A stretch of DNA of 5,667 bases from Syntrophomonadaceae bacterium (GTDB taxonomy: Bacteria > Bacillota > Syntrophomonadia > Syntrophomonadales > Syntrophomonadaceae). This document shows positions 4,823 through 5,667 of this stretch, one piece after another. The first letter of the stretch is position 1. Each line of letters opens with the position of its first letter. Position numbers and translations under genes: made by a program. Under the pieces are notes generated by a model that saw nothing but the letters and a program-made list of their open reading frames with translations, ran no database searches and was not told where the DNA came from. The stretch is from contig JAQUGU010000040.1 in NCBI GenBank assembly GCA_028683995.1, positions 1-5,667 of the forward strand, written 5' to 3'.

Positions 4823-4940
4823 TTTTGTTACCTCCACTTTATTTTCTTAGTGATATCCCGCATTTTCGATTAATTTTTGAAGGAAATCGGATTTAGCTGT
4901 CGAAGGAATATATGGATAATAGTGTTAAGGTGATGGTTTT

Positions 4941-5667
4941 ATGGAAGAATATATTCTCTATGTAATCCTTATTTTTGTTCCCATCGGAGGAGCTATGGTT
5001 TACCTTCTTCATAAGGATGGCCTTCCGGGGAAATACATAAACATTATAGTTATTCTTTCCCTGCTCATTATTTTATCTTTTCCTATCTGTATGGAAAGAT
5101 TGGGTGGATTGGTCTCCCTGCTGATATATGTACTATTGATAGCAGTTATGTCCTGGTACATATTGAAAGGCAGGATAGGCGATTTGGTCTTGTTTACGGG
5201 CAGGTCACCGGTTGGGAGTCGGTTTATTAACAATTTAATAAATCGGGAAAGGTCTGCTATTCTCGTTACCAATGAAACATCGGTTGATGATGAATCAGGT
5301 ATTGTTGAAACAACCAAGGAAATACCTGAAAAGGAAGAAATGCCTGAAGAAATAATGGAGACTGAAATTGCAACAGAAGGTGGCATTAAACTAGATGAAG
5401 GGTTGCAATCGGAAAGTAGTCTGATCGATTCGGCACCGGCAAGTGAAGTAAATGAAGTAACGCCTATAATGGAAGCAGAGGAAACCTCGGAATTATCCGA
5501 AGAAAAGACCGGAGAAGTTATAGAGATAGAAGTTGAGTCCGAGGCAGATCTCACTTCCGAAAAGAGTGAAGCTGAGTCCCAGGTGGATTTGACTTCCAAA
5601 GTTATCCTGGAGGAGAAGCAGGCTGAAGAGCATTTACCAGAAGCGACTGCTAGCAGTGAAGACACTG
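4941..5667 (+). CDS. Unrecognised membrane protein with long acidic tail, cut by the right edge
   Basis: The frame from ATG 4941 is open for 242 codons and leaves the window without a stop. The ribosome binding site AAGGTGAT (4927-4934) lies six bases upstream. The start MEEYILYVILIFVPIGG leads into three predicted transmembrane helices (about 4-23, 33-50 and 55-75) joined by very short loops. The positive residues near 24-31 and 76-104 suggest an outside N-terminus and a cytoplasmic tail. From about residue 112 the chain is dominated by Glu, Ser, Thr and Asp with almost no aromatic residues, so it is probably disordered. It contains an imperfect 13-residue repeat, ESEADLTS (199-206) and ESQVDLTS (212-219). 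I do not recognise the family and propose no function. The tail may link the membrane anchor to a domain beyond the window. The antisense frame here is Ser-rich, a by-product of Glu codons. Confidence 0.82.
   Translation, partial: MEEYILYVILIFVPIGGAMVYLLHKDGLPGKYINIIVILSLLIILSFPICMERLGGLVSLLIYVLLIAVMSWYILKGRIGDLVLFTGRSPVGSRFINNLINRERSAILVTNETSVDDESGIVETTKEIPEKEEMPEEIMETEIATEGGIKLDEGLQSESSLIDSAPASEVNEVTPIMEAEETSELSEEKTGEVIEIEVESEADLTSEKSEAESQVDLTSKVILEEKQAEEHLPEATASSEDT

Larger units (their letters stand above)
4572..4940. other. Divergent intergenic region, thiolase and membrane-protein gene
   Basis: This AT-rich 369-base gap lies between two divergently transcribed genes. It holds the thiolase promoter, leader inverted repeat and ribosome binding site on the minus strand, a palindromic AAACGTTTAAAC stretch (4788-4799), and the heptamer-like hairpin (4804-4822). 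For the plus-strand gene no convincing promoter was found. GATAAT (4915-4920) is a fair -10 box with only a weak TTTAGC (4892-4897) as -35. A pair of SigH-like boxes was considered but its spacing is wrong. No RNA gene or small protein gene is supported. Confidence 0.55.

Noticed and set aside
4879..4911. SigH-like promoter boxes GAAGGAAAT and AAGGAATAT before the membrane-protein gene
   Set aside because: Each box fits the consensus but the spacer is 15 bases, longer than the 11-12 expected.
5009..5665. Long minus-strand frame coding a Ser-rich product
   Set aside because: It is antisense to the plus-strand frame that has a ribosome binding site, membrane helices and normal codon use; its serines arise from the complement of Glu codons.

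Overview
The window looks like part of a low-to-mid G+C Firmicutes (Clostridia) chromosome, possibly close to the Syntrophomonadaceae or Peptococcaceae. The evidence is purine-rich ribosome binding sites in front of nearly every gene, near-consensus SigA-type promoters with 17-nt spacers, hairpin-plus-T terminators, and a gene mix (bacterial Ku, a CofE-like protein, a DUF134 regulator, a beta-oxidation-type thiolase) typical of anaerobic Clostridia. The genus is an inference from memory, not from a search.

Layout. (1) Positions 1-1187, minus strand: the Ku gene (378-1187), then a 319-nt gap, then the first 19 codons of a gene leaving the left edge (1-58). That fragment has a strong ribosome binding site and an N-terminus compatible with an ATP-dependent DNA ligase. 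Together they look like a two-gene non-homologous end-joining (NHEJ) unit: Ku binds DNA ends and recruits the ligase. The gap is full of repeats: a GTAG-headed REP-like hairpin, a 7-nt tandem array, and a 10-nt phased GAT repeat. (2) 1188-2566, plus strand: a strong promoter, a short leader hairpin, a CofE-like (F420-0:glutamate ligase family) gene, and a perfect 12-bp terminator. (3) 2567-3270, plus strand: a second, identical copy of the REP-like hairpin, an excellent promoter, a small DUF134/UPF0251 DNA-binding protein, and a terminator shared with the convergent thiolase. (4) 3288-4709, minus strand: an acetyl-CoA C-acetyltransferase-type thiolase with its own promoter and a 7-bp inverted repeat in the leader. 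(5) 4941-5667, plus strand: a gene open at the right edge encoding a three-helix membrane anchor followed by a long acidic, Glu-rich tail. I do not recognise it.

Apart from the Ku/ligase pair, the genes look like separately transcribed units with unrelated roles. No phage, transposase, RNA gene or CRISPR array is visible, and I see no convincing new multi-gene system. The more interesting signals are the dispersed intergenic repeat modules (REP-like hairpins, heptamer arrays, GGGACA palindromes) shared between several gaps, the divergent CofE-like protein, an unusual C-terminal thiolase motif, and the acidic membrane protein.
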